From NCBI GenBank assembly GCA_021205695.1, contig JAJPXB010000059.1:1-55641 (forward strand): a DNA stretch of 55,641 nucleotides, in the 5' to 3' direction. Position numbers and translations under genes: made by a program. Numbering within the stretch: the stretch's first letter is position 1; each line of letters starts with the position of its first letter. Source of the stretch: Clostridiales bacterium. GTDB taxonomy: Bacteria > Bacillota > Clostridia > Oscillospirales > Oscillospiraceae. The notes under the pieces were generated by a model. That model was not told where the DNA came from. It did not search any database and saw nothing but the letters and a program-made list of their open reading frames with translations. Below are positions 8,167-16,686 of this stretch, piece after piece.

Positions 8167-8239
8167 GCGCCCCCGCACCGTCTCCGGACCGTGCGGGGGC
8201 GCATCTTGCCGCCCGCCGGAGGCTCCGGCGGGCGGCAAG
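8167..8239 (+). terminator. Tandem GC-rich hairpins at the end of the uronate operon
   Basis: Two perfect stems in a row: 12 bp at 8167-8178/8191-8202, and 16 bp with a 3-base loop at 8205-8220/8224-8239. Neither is followed by a real T-run, so they may act as barriers between the converging kdgK and glgA transcripts or with a protein factor. Confidence 0.6.
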
Positions 8240-8269
8240 CGTTTATATGGCGACTTTGCAGGCGATGTC

Positions 8270-9706
8270 TTACATCAGGATAGTGCGATAGATTTCCATA
8301 TACTCCTCGGCGGACTTGTTCCAGCTGAAGTCGGCCTGCATACCCTGCTTCATCAGGTCTGTCCAGGCGTCCTTGTCGTCATAGACGGCCAGGGCGCGAT
8401 CCACAGCCCCAAGCATATCCTCGGCGTTGATGTTGCCGAAGGTGAAGCCCAGGCCCTCCTTCGTCTCGGGGTCGTAGGCGGGGACGGAGTCCTTCAGGCC
8501 GCCGGTGAGTCGGACGATGGGGACGGTGCCATACCGCAGGGCGATCATCTGGCTCAGGCCGCAGGGCTCTGCGATGGAGGGCATGAGGAACAGGTCAGCT
8601 CCGGCATAGATGGCGGAGGAGAGGGGCGCGGAGTAGGTGATGTTGGAGGAGACGCGGCCGGGATACCGGGCCTGGGCGTTGCGGAAGAACTCCTCAAAGC
8701 CCCACTCGCCGGTGCCCAGGAGGACGAACTGGACATGGTTGTCCATGATCCGGTCGAAGGCGGCGGTGACCAGGTCATAGCCCTTATGCCCCACCAGACG
8801 GGAGATAGAGCCGATGATGGCGGCGTCCGGGTCCTCATCCAGGCCCAGCTGACGCTGGAGGTCGGCCTTGCAGACCGCCTTGCCGGAGAGGTCATCGATG
8901 GAGAAGTTGGCGGCGATCTTGGGGTCCTTCTCAGAATTGAAGGCGTCCATGTCGATGCCGTTGAGGATGCCCCGGATCTTATGCTGGTTCTCCGCGATCA
9001 CGCCCTCCAGCCCGTGGGCATAGAAGGCATATTGCAGCTCGTTGGCATAGGTGGGCGAGACGGTGGTCACAAAATCGGAGGCATAGATAGCGCCCTTCAT
9101 CAGGTTGACGTCGTTATAGAAGGAGAGCATATGCTCGTTGAAGTAGGTGTTGTAGTCCAGGCCAAACACGTCGGTGAGGATGGAGTTACCATAGCGGCCC
9201 TGGTACTCGATATTGTGGATGGTGTAGACCGTCTTGGCCCCGGTGAGCTCGGGGACATACTTCCGGGCCTCCATCAGGTAAATGGGGACCAGCGCGGTCT
9301 GCCAGTCGTTGCAGTGAATGATGTCCGGGGACCAGCCGATCTGGGCGGGCACCTCGATGACGGCCTTGGAGAAGTAGGCAAAGCGCTCGCCGTCGTCGTA
9401 GTGGCCATAGAGGCCGTTGCGCTTGAAGTAAGTCTCGTTATCCACGAAGTAGTAGGTGACGCCGCCCCGATCCAGCTGGAACAGGCCGCAGTAGCAGCTC
9501 CGCCAGCCCAGCTGGAGGTAGAAGTACTTCACAAAGGACATCTGACTGCGCCAGGTGTCGCCGATGCCGGCGTACAGAGGCAGGATGACCCGAACATCGT
9601 TGGTCTTGTCCGCAGCCAGGGCGGGGGGCAGAGATCCCGCCACGTCTGCAAGACCGCCGGTCTTGATGAAGGGGGCGACCTCGGAGGAGGCAAACAGGAT
9701 TTTCAT
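8270..9706 (-). CDS. glgA: Glycogen synthase (ADP-glucose type)
   Basis: Transfers glucose from ADP-glucose to the non-reducing end of alpha-1,4-glucan. It has 478 residues, the standard length. KTGGLADVAGSLPPAL at residues 15-30 is the ADP-glucose site, and PSIAEPCGLSQMIALRYG near the C-terminus is the GT5 EX7E region. The start at 9706 (MKILFASSEVAPF) matches the family and has GGAAAGGA upstream. The longer frame to 9841 would run into a dispersed repeat and is rejected. It is the last gene of the minus-strand glg cluster, separated from glgD by that repeat. Confidence 0.96.
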   Translation of the reverse strand: MKILFASSEVAPFIKTGGLADVAGSLPPALAADKTNDVRVILPLYAGIGDTWRSQMSFVKYFYLQLGWRSCYCGLFQLDRGGVTYYFVDNETYFKRNGLYGHYDDGERFAYFSKAVIEVPAQIGWSPDIIHCNDWQTALVPIYLMEARKYVPELTGAKTVYTIHNIEYQGRYGNSILTDVFGLDYNTYFNEHMLSFYNDVNLMKGAIYASDFVTTVSPTYANELQYAFYAHGLEGVIAENQHKIRGILNGIDMDAFNSEKDPKIAANFSIDDLSGKAVCKADLQRQLGLDEDPDAAIIGSISRLVGHKGYDLVTAAFDRIMDNHVQFVLLGTGEWGFEEFFRNAQARYPGRVSSNITYSAPLSSAIYAGADLFLMPSIAEPCGLSQMIALRYGTVPIVRLTGGLKDSVPAYDPETKEGLGFTFGNINAEDMLGAVDRALAVYDDKDAWTDLMKQGMQADFSWNKSAEEYMEIYRTILM

Positions 9707-9770
9707 AGCGTTCAATCCTTTCCAATCTGAGGCAGAGGCCCGGCAGAGACGCCGGGCCTCGCAGGATGTC

Positions 9771-9932
9771 AGGGCGTCGCCACACAAATCGGCAAGAGCG
9801 GACGGCGAGTTATTTTTCGTCAGGAAAAGATGCGAAAGCACAGACGTACCGGATGTACTTCATCTTTTGCAAACGCATTTCTGGCGGAAAATAGCCGCCA
9901 GACACCGCAGGCGCATTTGTGCGGCGATGCCT
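9771..9932. repeat. 162-bp near-palindromic dispersed repeat, copy A
   Basis: The same element occurs inverted at 47784-47945. The outer ends are inverted repeats (AGGGCGTCGCCACACAAAT against the reverse complement of the right end, 16 of 19 matches). A small dyad GTAC-N6-GTAC lies at the centre, and the two arms are similar along most of their length, so the element can fold into one long imperfect hairpin. It fills the gap between glgD and glgA and ends in the glgD stop codon. Confidence 0.8.
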
Positions 9933-11047
9933 TAGATACGGGTTCCCTTGGAGTAGACGATGGGATAGGTCTCGCAGCCGGAGAGGGTGCGGTTGGGGCC
10001 GATGGCCACAGACTTGTCACAGATGACGCAGTTCAGGCTGGCGCCGTCGCCTATGTCGGTGTCCTTCATCAGGATGCAGTTTTTGACCACTGCGCCCTTG
10101 CCCACCTTGACATTGCGGAACAGGATAGAGTTCTCCACGGCGCCCTCAATGACGCAGCCGTCGGAGACCATGGAGCCTACCACCTTGGAGTCGGGCCCAT
10201 AGTAGGCGGCGGGGTCGGAGCGATCCTTGGAGCGGATGGGGTGATCCGGGTTGAACAGGTCGTCCCGAACCTCCTTCTTCAGCAGATCCATGCTCTTCTC
10301 GAAATAGTCCGCCACAGTGGGGAACCGGGCCACATAGCCCTCGAAGATGTAGGGGACCACCTTCAGGCCCAGCTTGTCCTTGTTTGCCAGAACCTGATGG
10401 GAGAAGGAGTACAGGCCGCGGGCAGCGGAGTAGTCCACCAGCTCGATGAGCTTGGCCTTGCTGATGACATAGATGTTCAGCGCCTCATAGCTGTTGTCCA
10501 CAGGCTTGTTCAGGATCTCGTCGGCGGTGCCGTCCTCCGTCAGGGTGTAGTAGGTGGCATAGCCCGGGCGGTCGGTGTACTTCTTGGAGCAAACGGCGGT
10601 GACATCTGCACCGGTGGCCATGTGCTGGTCAAAGACCTTGCTCAGAGAGATGTTCAGGACGATGTCCGCGTCGGCGATGATGATATACTCCTGCTCGATC
10701 TCTCCCAGGTAGCTGCGGAGACCGGTCAGGGCGTCCATCATGCCCTGGTAGTTGTGCTGCTGGTCGTTGCCCATGGAGAAGGGGGGCAGCAGCCGCAGGC
10801 CGCCGTGACGACGGGCCAGATCCCAGTCCTTGCCGGAGCCAAGATGGTCCAGAAGGGACTGATAGCTCTGCTGGAGGACGACACCGATGTCAGAGATGCC
10901 GTCGTCCACCATATTGGAGAGGATAAAGTCCACCAGGCGATACCGGCCGCCGTAGGGCACGGAGGAGATGGAGCGGATGGAGGAGAGCTCCTTCAGGTTA
11001 TAGCCGGGCTGGTTGGTCATGAGAAGACCATGCACATTGTTTAACAT
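9932..11047 (-). CDS. glgD: Glucose-1-phosphate adenylyltransferase, GlgD (regulatory-type) subunit
   Basis: Partner of GlgC in Firmicute ADP-glucose pyrophosphorylase. It has 371 residues. The N-terminal fold resembles GlgC (PYGGRYRLVDFILSNM) but the nucleotide-binding GGxGxRL motif is absent, as expected for a GlgD subunit that stimulates rather than catalyses. The C-terminus is a left-handed beta-helix with hexapeptide repeats (GCVIEGAVENSILF..., GKGAVVKNCILM). Its ATG overlaps the glgC stop in a TAATG junction, indicating translational coupling and probably equal subunit supply. Confidence 0.94.
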   Translation of the reverse strand: MLNNVHGLLMTNQPGYNLKELSSIRSISSVPYGGRYRLVDFILSNMVDDGISDIGVVLQQSYQSLLDHLGSGKDWDLARRHGGLRLLPPFSMGNDQQHNYQGMMDALTGLRSYLGEIEQEYIIIADADIVLNISLSKVFDQHMATGADVTAVCSKKYTDRPGYATYYTLTEDGTADEILNKPVDNSYEALNIYVISKAKLIELVDYSAARGLYSFSHQVLANKDKLGLKVVPYIFEGYVARFPTVADYFEKSMDLLKKEVRDDLFNPDHPIRSKDRSDPAAYYGPDSKVVGSMVSDGCVIEGAVENSILFRNVKVGKGAVVKNCILMKDTDIGDGASLNCVICDKSVAIGPNRTLSGCETYPIVYSKGTRI

Positions 11048-12237
11048 TATGCAACACCGCCTTTCGATTCTTCAGTATACATGGCTCCGGCAGGCACGGT
11101 CGCCCCCTGATCCACGGTGACGCCGCCGGCGACGACGGCGATCGCGCCCTTGTCCTCGCCCACCACGGCGTTGGCCTCAACGGTGGTGTCCTCGGCCAGG
11201 ATGGTGTACTCCACTTTGGAGCCCGCCCTGACCACGGCGCCGGGCATGAGCACGGAGTAGCGGACCACTGCGCCCTTCTCCACGGTGACGTTTTCGAAAA
11301 TGACGGAGTTGTCCACGACGCCGTCGATCTGGCAGCCGCCGGCCACCAGGGAGTGGGTGATCTCAGCGTCGGGGCCGTCCACATGGGGCGGGCAGACGTT
11401 GGTGCGGGCATAGATGGGCCAGCCCTTGTCGAACACCTGGATGCCGGAGTGGATGTCCAGCAGATCCATGTTGGCGTCCCACAGGGAGGTGATGGTGCCC
11501 ACGTCCTTCCAGTAGCCGCCAAAGCGGTAGGCCACGCAGGTCTCGCCCTTTCCGATCAGGTTGGGGATGATGTTGCCGCCAAAGTCGTTCTTTGAGGTGG
11601 GGTCGTTCTCGTCGGCGATGAGTGCCTCGCGCAGCTTGGACCAGGTGAAGATGTAGATGCCCATGGAGGCCAGATTGCTCTTAGGGTGCTTGGGCTTCTC
11701 CTCGAACTCGTAGATCACGTCGTTCTCGTCCACGTTCATAATGCCGAACCGGGTGGCCTCCTCCATGGTGACCTCCAGGACGGAGATGGTGGCGGCGGCG
11801 TTCTGGGCCTTGTGGAAGTCCAGCATCTTGTCATAGTCCATCTTATAGATATGGTCGCCGGAGAGAATGAGCACATACTCCGGGTTGTACATATCAATAA
11901 AGTCGATGTTCTGATAGATGGCGTTGGCAGTTCCCTTGTACCAGGAGCCCTTCTCCCCTGCGCCCAGGTAGGGGGGCAGCACATGGACGCCGCCCTCGGA
12001 CTTGTCCAGGTCCCAGGGCTGGCCGTTGCCCAGATAGGCATTGAGCTCCATCGGGCGATACTGGGTCAGGACGCCTACGGTGTCGATGCCGGAGTTGACG
12101 CAGTTGGACAGGGGGAAGTCAATAATCCGGTACTTTGCGCCGAAGGGGACGGCGGGCTTTGCCACGGAGCGGGTCAGTGCGTACAGGCGGGATCCCTGTC
12201 CGCCGGCCAGCAGCATGGCGACACATTCCTTCTTCAT
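11047..12237 (-). CDS. glgC: Glucose-1-phosphate adenylyltransferase, catalytic subunit
   Basis: Makes ADP-glucose from ATP and glucose-1-phosphate, the committed step of glycogen synthesis. It has 396 residues. [16 protein letters not shown] at the N-terminus is the nucleotide loop, [18 protein letters not shown] follows, [11 protein letters not shown] holds the metal-site aspartate, and [10 protein letters not shown] is the sugar-phosphate region. The C-terminus is a beta-helix. A GAGGTGA ribosome site lies 7 bases before the ATG. It follows the branching-enzyme gene by 178 bases, with a possible internal promoter there, and is coupled to glgD. Confidence 0.96.
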   Translation of the reverse strand: MKKECVAMLLAGGQGSRLYALTRSVAKPAVPFGAKYRIIDFPLSNCVNSGIDTVGVLTQYRPMELNAYLGNGQPWDLDKSEGGVHVLPPYLGAGEKGSWYKGTANAIYQNIDFIDMYNPEYVLILSGDHIYKMDYDKMLDFHKAQNAAATISVLEVTMEEATRFGIMNVDENDVIYEFEEKPKHPKSNLASMGIYIFTWSKLREALIADENDPTSKNDFGGNIIPNLIGKGETCVAYRFGGYWKDVGTITSLWDANMDLLDIHSGIQVFDKGWPIYARTNVCPPHVDGPDAEITHSLVAGGCQIDGVVDNSVIFENVTVEKGAVVRYSVLMPGAVVRAGSKVEYTILAEDTTVEANAVVGEDKGAIAVVAGGVTVDQGATVPAGAMYTEESKGGVA

Positions 12238-12349
12238 TTACATTCACCTCAATATTGTTGTGATCGGCACAGCCGTCAGACGAGGCTGTGCCAGCCCCGG
12301 GCCTCTGCGTCGAGCTGTCAGGTACAGGCCCGGCAGCCGCATCGGTCCA

Positions 12350-12378
12350 AATTTATATTTGAATGGGAGACCCATCAA
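12350..12378 (-). promoter_or_regulatory. Possible promoter for glgCDA
   Basis: Minus-strand TTGATG (12378-12373), 17 bases, TAAATT (12355-12350). It overlaps a dyad around TGGG-AGA-CCCA (about 12355-12385). Two further stems follow, including a perfect 9-bp GGCACAGCC/GGCTGTGCC stem. The -10 match is only fair. Confidence 0.4.
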
Positions 12379-12415
12379 ATATACGAAATACAGCGGCGCT
12401 CTGTGCGGCGTCCGC

Positions 12416-14284
12416 TCAAGCCCCGGCGAGGACAAGCCCGCTCATGGGGGGCAGCTCCACCTCGATGGAGTATGGGAGCAGATGGCAGGAGATGGAGGCG
12501 CTCGAAATGATCTCGTTCTCTCTCACCGATCCCTCGCCGCCGTGGGCCAGAGCGTCGGTGTGAAACACCACCCGGTAGTCTCCCGCCTTCTCCACACCTA
12601 TGCGATAGTGAGGGCGGCGGACGGCGGAGAAATTCAGTGCAATGAGCAGCTCCTGCTCCGACTTGTCCCGGCGGAGATAGACCAGAACATTGCCGCTCTC
12701 GTCGTCCCGACAGACCCACTGGAATCCCCGGGTGTTGTTATACACCTCCCAGAGAGGAGGGTTTGCCAGGTAGAACTGGTTAGCGTCCCGGAAAAACGCC
12801 TGGTGCTTTCGGTGCTGCTCCTGCTCCAGCAGATGCCAGTCCAGGGAGTACTCGTGCCGCCAGGGCCCCCGCTGCCCAAATTCCGTCCCCATCATCAGCA
12901 GCTTTTTGCCGGGACAGGTGAGCATATAGAGGTAAAACACTCTGGCCCCGGCAAATTTCTCCCGGTCGTTCCCCGGTATCCGCTCGATCAGGGAGCTTTT
13001 GCCGCTGCACACCTCGTCGTGGGACAGGGGCAGGAGGAACTTTCGGGAAAAGGCGTAACCCACGGACAGGGTCAGGTCCTTGTGGTTGTACTGCCGGTAG
13101 ATGGGGTCTAAACGGATATAATGGAGAGCGTCGTGGGCCCAGCCCTGGTTCCACTGGAATGTGTTGTCCCGGACGGCGATCTTCGTCCGCTCGGTGGTGG
13201 CCTCGGCGCTGAGCATGGCGTTGGGGAACTGCCGGTGGATCTCCTCGTTCAGCAGCCGGAGAAACTCCTCCGCCTCCCGGTTTTCCCGTCCTCCCTGCTC
13301 ATTCGGCTCCCAGGGGCGGCCCTCCGCATCCAGATAGAGCATGGATGGCACGGCGCTGAGCCGCAGGCCGTCCAGGTGGTACTCCCGGAGCCAGAACAGA
13401 GCGGAGGAAAGGAGAAACGCTCTCACCTGGGGCTTTCCAAAGTCAAAGACGCTGGTCCCCATCCGGGGCAGGTCGGCCTTTTGGGGGTCTGCATATTCAT
13501 AGCACGGGGTACCGTCAAACAGGGCCAGCCCATGCTCGTCCCGGGGGAAGAAAGCGGGGACCCAGTCCATGAACACCGCCACCCCCGCCTGGTGAAGCTG
13601 GTCCACCAGATACATAAAGTCGTGGGGGGAGCCGAATCGGCTGGTGGGGGCGAAATATCCCGTACACTGGTAGCCCCAGCTGGCATCCAGGGGATGCTCG
13701 GTCAGGGGGAGCAGCTCCACGGCGGTGAAGCCCATCTCCTTCACATACGGGACCATCCAGTTGGCGTACTCCCGATAGGAGAGATAGCTGCCGTCGCCCC
13801 GCCGCCGCCAGGAGCCCAGATGTACCTCATAGATATTCAGCGGATTGCAGCCATACGGGTGGCGGGCGCAATAGCTCTGCCAGGCATCATCTCCCCAGGC
13901 GTACCCTGCGATGGCGTAGAGCTTGGAGGCATTGGAGGGGCGCGTCTCCGCGTGGAAGGCGAAGGGGTCGGCCTTGTCGATCCAGCGGCCGTCCCGGGTC
14001 TGGATGGTGAACTTATAGCTGTCATACCGCTGTGGGCCGGGGATAAAGCACGTCCATATGCCGTCTCCGTCCGCGGTCATGGGGTCAGCCTCCCGGTTCC
14101 ACTGATTAAAGGAGCCGATCACGGAGACGGCATTCGCCTTCGGCGCCCAGACACGAAAAAACCAGCCGGATCTCCCCTCCTGCTGGACAGGATGCGCGCC
14201 CATAAACGCATACGCATGATCTGAGCTGCCGTTCAAAAAACCAGTGACATGGCTGTCTGCCTCGGCGGGAGGGATCGTATACAC
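12416..14284 (-). CDS. glgB: 1,4-alpha-glucan branching enzyme homologue lacking the catalytic nucleophile
   Basis: A GH13 protein of about 622 residues with GlgB architecture: CBM48 (GWFFRVWAPKANAVSVIGSFNQWN), a TIM barrel, and a C-terminal beta domain. Key family motifs are altered. Region I reads DWVPAFFP where GlgB has DWVPGHFP. Region II reads GLRLSAVPSMLY where GlgB has GLRVDAVASMLY, so the nucleophile aspartate is serine (codon 13355-13357). Region III keeps the first glutamate but reads AEATT for AEEST. Region IV keeps SHDE but reads DEVCSGK for DEVVHGK. Branching activity is therefore doubtful. A structural or regulatory role beside GlgC/GlgD/GlgA is inference. A GTG at 14284 has GGAGGA 8 bases upstream. 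ATG at 14299 is the alternative start. Confidence 0.85.
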   Translation of the reverse strand: MYTIPPAEADSHVTGFLNGSSDHAYAFMGAHPVQQEGRSGWFFRVWAPKANAVSVIGSFNQWNREADPMTADGDGIWTCFIPGPQRYDSYKFTIQTRDGRWIDKADPFAFHAETRPSNASKLYAIAGYAWGDDAWQSYCARHPYGCNPLNIYEVHLGSWRRRGDGSYLSYREYANWMVPYVKEMGFTAVELLPLTEHPLDASWGYQCTGYFAPTSRFGSPHDFMYLVDQLHQAGVAVFMDWVPAFFPRDEHGLALFDGTPCYEYADPQKADLPRMGTSVFDFGKPQVRAFLLSSALFWLREYHLDGLRLSAVPSMLYLDAEGRPWEPNEQGGRENREAEEFLRLLNEEIHRQFPNAMLSAEATTERTKIAVRDNTFQWNQGWAHDALHYIRLDPIYRQYNHKDLTLSVGYAFSRKFLLPLSHDEVCSGKSSLIERIPGNDREKFAGARVFYLYMLTCPGKKLLMMGTEFGQRGPWRHEYSLDWHLLEQEQHRKHQAFFRDANQFYLANPPLWEVYNNTRGFQWVCRDDESGNVLVYLRRDKSEQELLIALNFSAVRRPHYRIGVEKAGDYRVVFHTDALAHGGEGSVRENEIISSASISCHLLPYSIEVELPPMSGLVLAGA

Positions 14285-14382
14285 AGTTTTTTCCTCCATC
14301 TGTATGGATTCAGTCAAAAACAGGTATGAATGGGGTAAAACTTGTTATCATTCCCACAGATTCCGGAGAATCAGAAACCTGT

Positions 14383-14399
14383 TTGTATAAATTATACAA
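14383..14399. promoter_or_regulatory. Perfect palindrome over the glgB -10 box
   Basis: TTGTATAA-A-TTATACAA, two 8-base arms around one base, covers the -10 of the glg promoter. This is the layout of a repressor operator. The regulator is unknown. Confidence 0.5.
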
Positions 14400-14419
14400 T
14401 AGAAAGGGTATGTCGTCAA
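14391..14419 (-). promoter_or_regulatory. Promoter of the glycogen cluster
   Basis: Minus-strand TTGACG (14419-14414), 17 bases, TATAAT (14396-14391). The predicted leader is about 100 bases long before the GTG at 14284. Confidence 0.8.
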
Positions 14420-14472
14420 GGGAGAAGTGAAGGGGAAACGAGATTTTTAAATACCCGCCCACAGGCGATACA

Positions 14473-14500
14473 AAAACGCCCCCGCCGGAGAAGCGGGGGC
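14473..14500 (-). terminator. Intrinsic terminator of the Na+/phosphate symporter gene
   Basis: Stem GCCCCCGC/GCGGGGGC (14478-14485 and 14493-14500) followed on the minus strand by GTTTTTG, starting about 15 bases after the stop codon. Confidence 0.8.
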
Positions 14501-14514
14501 AGCTCTGAGCGCCG

Positions 14515-16260
14515 TCACACGGCATATTTGTTGGAGAAATACTCGTAATCCGACAGGTAGTCCGCGTCCCCGGAGTGGTGGACGTTGTGGACATACTGGT
14601 GCGTGTCGTAGCTGTTGTGCTGCATCTCCACCAGACAGGCGGCGATGTTGGAGCAGTGATCGGAGACGCGGCTGAAATTGGAAATCAGGTCAGTGAAGAT
14701 AAAGCCGCTGTCCACGCTGCACTTTCCCGACCGGAGGCGGTCGATGTGGTGGTTTTTCAGCTGGTCAGCCAGGTCGTCCACCACCTCCTCCAGCGGCTCC
14801 ACCCGGCGGGCGGCCTCCGGATTGTTGGTGGAAAAGGCGGCGATACACAGGCCCAGGGCCTCGGATACGGCGGCTCCCATCCGCTTCAGCTCCTCCTTCG
14901 CCCCGTTGGAGATGGCGCCCGGCTTCTGTGTGGAGGCCTGGATGGAGATGAGGATGCTCACGGCGTGGTCGCTGATGCGCTCAAAGTCGCTGATGGTATG
15001 GAGCATAATGGACAGCACCTGACTCTCAGAGGGGGTCAGGCTCAGAGAGGAGAGCTTCACCAGGTAGGTGCCCAGAATATCCTCGTGCTTGTCGATGGTG
15101 CGCTCCAACTGGCGGACGTTCTCCGCCACCTTGTCGTCCCACCGGTCCAGCAGAGTGACCGCCTCGTTGAAGGAGTCCTGGGCCATGAGGGCGGTCTCCA
15201 CCGTCAGCCGCTGGGCCTGGGCCAGGGCCACGGCAGGGGTGGTCATCAGGCGCTCGTCCAGCAGGGGCTTCTCCTCCGTGACCTTGGCATCCCGCACGGA
15301 GAGGCAGACCAGCTTTTCGATCTGTCCGGTGAAGGGCAGCAGGACGACGGCGCAGGCCAGCTTATAGATGGTGTGGAACAGGGCGATGCCCACCGGGCCC
15401 ACCGCCTCGTCCAGAACGGGGATGGAGAAGAGCGCCGTGACGATCTCGTATACGACCATAAACAGGACCGTACTGATGAGGTTAAAGTAGAGGTAGACCA
15501 GAGAGGTGCGCTTGGCCTCCTTGTTGGCGCTGATGGCGGAGAGCAGCACCGGCACCGCCGCGCCGATGTTCATGCCCAGCACCAGGGGGATAGCGGAGCT
15601 GAGGGTAATGCTGCCGGTCATGGAGAGTGCCTGGAGCACGCCCACAGAGGCGGAGGAGCTCTGCATGACGGCGGTGACCAGCGCGCCCACCAGGATACCC
15701 ACAATGGGATTGGAGAACAGGCTGAACAGGCTGGTAAAGGCTGGGACCTCCTTTAGCCCCTCCACGGCGGAGGACATGGTGTCCATGCCCACCATCAGGA
15801 TGGCGAAGCCGATGAGCACAGCGGCCACATTTTTGTGCTTACCCGACTTTTCAAAGTTCATGAAGTAGACGCCCAGAAGCGCCAGAAGGGGCACCCAGGA
15901 GGACGGCTTGAGCAGCTGGATGGCCATGCTCGCCCCGTCGATGCTGGTCAGGGAGACCAGCCAGCCGGTGACAGTGGTGCCCACGTTAGCGCCCATGATG
16001 AGGCCAATCGCCTGCTGCAGCGTCATGACCCCGGAGTTCACGAAGCCGACCACCATTACCGAGGTGGCGGAGGACGACTGGATAATGGCGGTGACCACCG
16101 CTCCCAGGAGGAAGCCCCTGGCCGGGCTGGAGGTGAGCTTTTCCAGAATAGACTGGAGCCGGCCTCCGGCACAGCTCTCCAATCCGTCGCCCATATAGCT
16201 CATGCCAAACAGGAACATGGCAAGTCCACAGGCGAAGTTCAGAACGTCAAACAGATCCAT
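14515..16260 (-). CDS. Na+/phosphate cotransporter family protein with C-terminal PhoU-like domain
   Basis: Membrane symporter of the NptA/YjbB type, expected to move phosphate with sodium. It has 581 residues. The N-terminal half is many membrane spans with the inverted-repeat signature seen twice: AIIQSSSATSVM and AVMQSSSASVGV, plus GANVGTTVT and GMNIGAAVP. From about residue 340 a helical PhoU-like region follows (ERISDHAVSI, SRVSDHCSNIA). The start at 16260 (MDLFDVLNFACG) has GGAGG upstream. The longer frame to 16635 crosses the promoter and is rejected. It is a single-gene unit with its own promoter and terminator. Transport direction cannot be read from sequence. Confidence 0.92.
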   Translation of the reverse strand: MDLFDVLNFACGLAMFLFGMSYMGDGLESCAGGRLQSILEKLTSSPARGFLLGAVVTAIIQSSSATSVMVVGFVNSGVMTLQQAIGLIMGANVGTTVTGWLVSLTSIDGASMAIQLLKPSSWVPLLALLGVYFMNFEKSGKHKNVAAVLIGFAILMVGMDTMSSAVEGLKEVPAFTSLFSLFSNPIVGILVGALVTAVMQSSSASVGVLQALSMTGSITLSSAIPLVLGMNIGAAVPVLLSAISANKEAKRTSLVYLYFNLISTVLFMVVYEIVTALFSIPVLDEAVGPVGIALFHTIYKLACAVVLLPFTGQIEKLVCLSVRDAKVTEEKPLLDERLMTTPAVALAQAQRLTVETALMAQDSFNEAVTLLDRWDDKVAENVRQLERTIDKHEDILGTYLVKLSSLSLTPSESQVLSIMLHTISDFERISDHAVSILISIQASTQKPGAISNGAKEELKRMGAAVSEALGLCIAAFSTNNPEAARRVEPLEEVVDDLADQLKNHHIDRLRSGKCSVDSGFIFTDLISNFSRVSDHCSNIAACLVEMQHNSYDTHQYVHNVHHSGDADYLSDYEYFSNKYAV

Positions 16261-16417
16261 ATTGGTGAATTCCTCCGATCGATCCCGCCCCCGGAGCTGG
16301 CGGCGGTCGGGGCACGGCAAGGCCGTCCGCCCGGATACCAGGTATTCGAAGTCATCCGGCGGGGCCATCCGGTCGCGCCTGACAGGCAGACGCTCCGCAA
16401 CTCCGCCCATTGCGTCT

Positions 16418-16447
16418 ATTATAAACGATTTCACCATGAAATGTAAA
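16418..16447 (-). promoter_or_regulatory. Promoter of the symporter gene with upstream direct repeat
   Basis: Minus-strand TTTACA (16447-16442), 18 bases, TATAAT (16423-16418). The 12-mer ATGAAATGTAAA (plus-strand reading) occurs at 16436-16447, over the -35, and again at 16467-16478, exactly 31 bases away. This spacing suits an activator such as a phosphate-response regulator, but the repeat does not clearly match a known Pho box. Confidence 0.6.
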
Positions 16448-16550
16448 CAGGAAATCAAATCTTTGTATGAAATGTAAAATCGGAGTGAAAAAATCCGAAA
16501 GCTAAGGTGTCCCCGTGGGCTATTTTTCACAGGGACCTGACGGAAAGCGA

Positions 16551-16584
16551 AAAAAATCCCGTCCGGCAAACCGCCGGACGGGAT
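16551..16584 (-). terminator. Intrinsic terminator of the YczE-type gene
   Basis: Perfect 12-bp stem ATCCCGTCCGGC/GCCGGACGGGAT (16556-16567, 16573-16584), 5-base loop, followed on the minus strand by a run of Ts. Confidence 0.9.
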
Positions 16585-16686
16585 CGCCCCGGTTCCTGCG
16601 CCCCGGCGGATTTCACTCTTGAAACGCCGGGGCAAAACGGGTATGATGGGATAGAGTCCTGCGGACGGCTCTGCCTGTTGAGCACG

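Larger units (their letters stand above)
16261..16686. other. Intergenic: symporter leader and promoter, YczE terminator
   Basis: No gene is seen. It holds a roughly 150-base GC-rich leader of the symporter gene, its promoter (16418-16447), an exact 12-base direct repeat upstream, and the terminator of the YczE-type gene (16551-16584). Confidence 0.6.
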
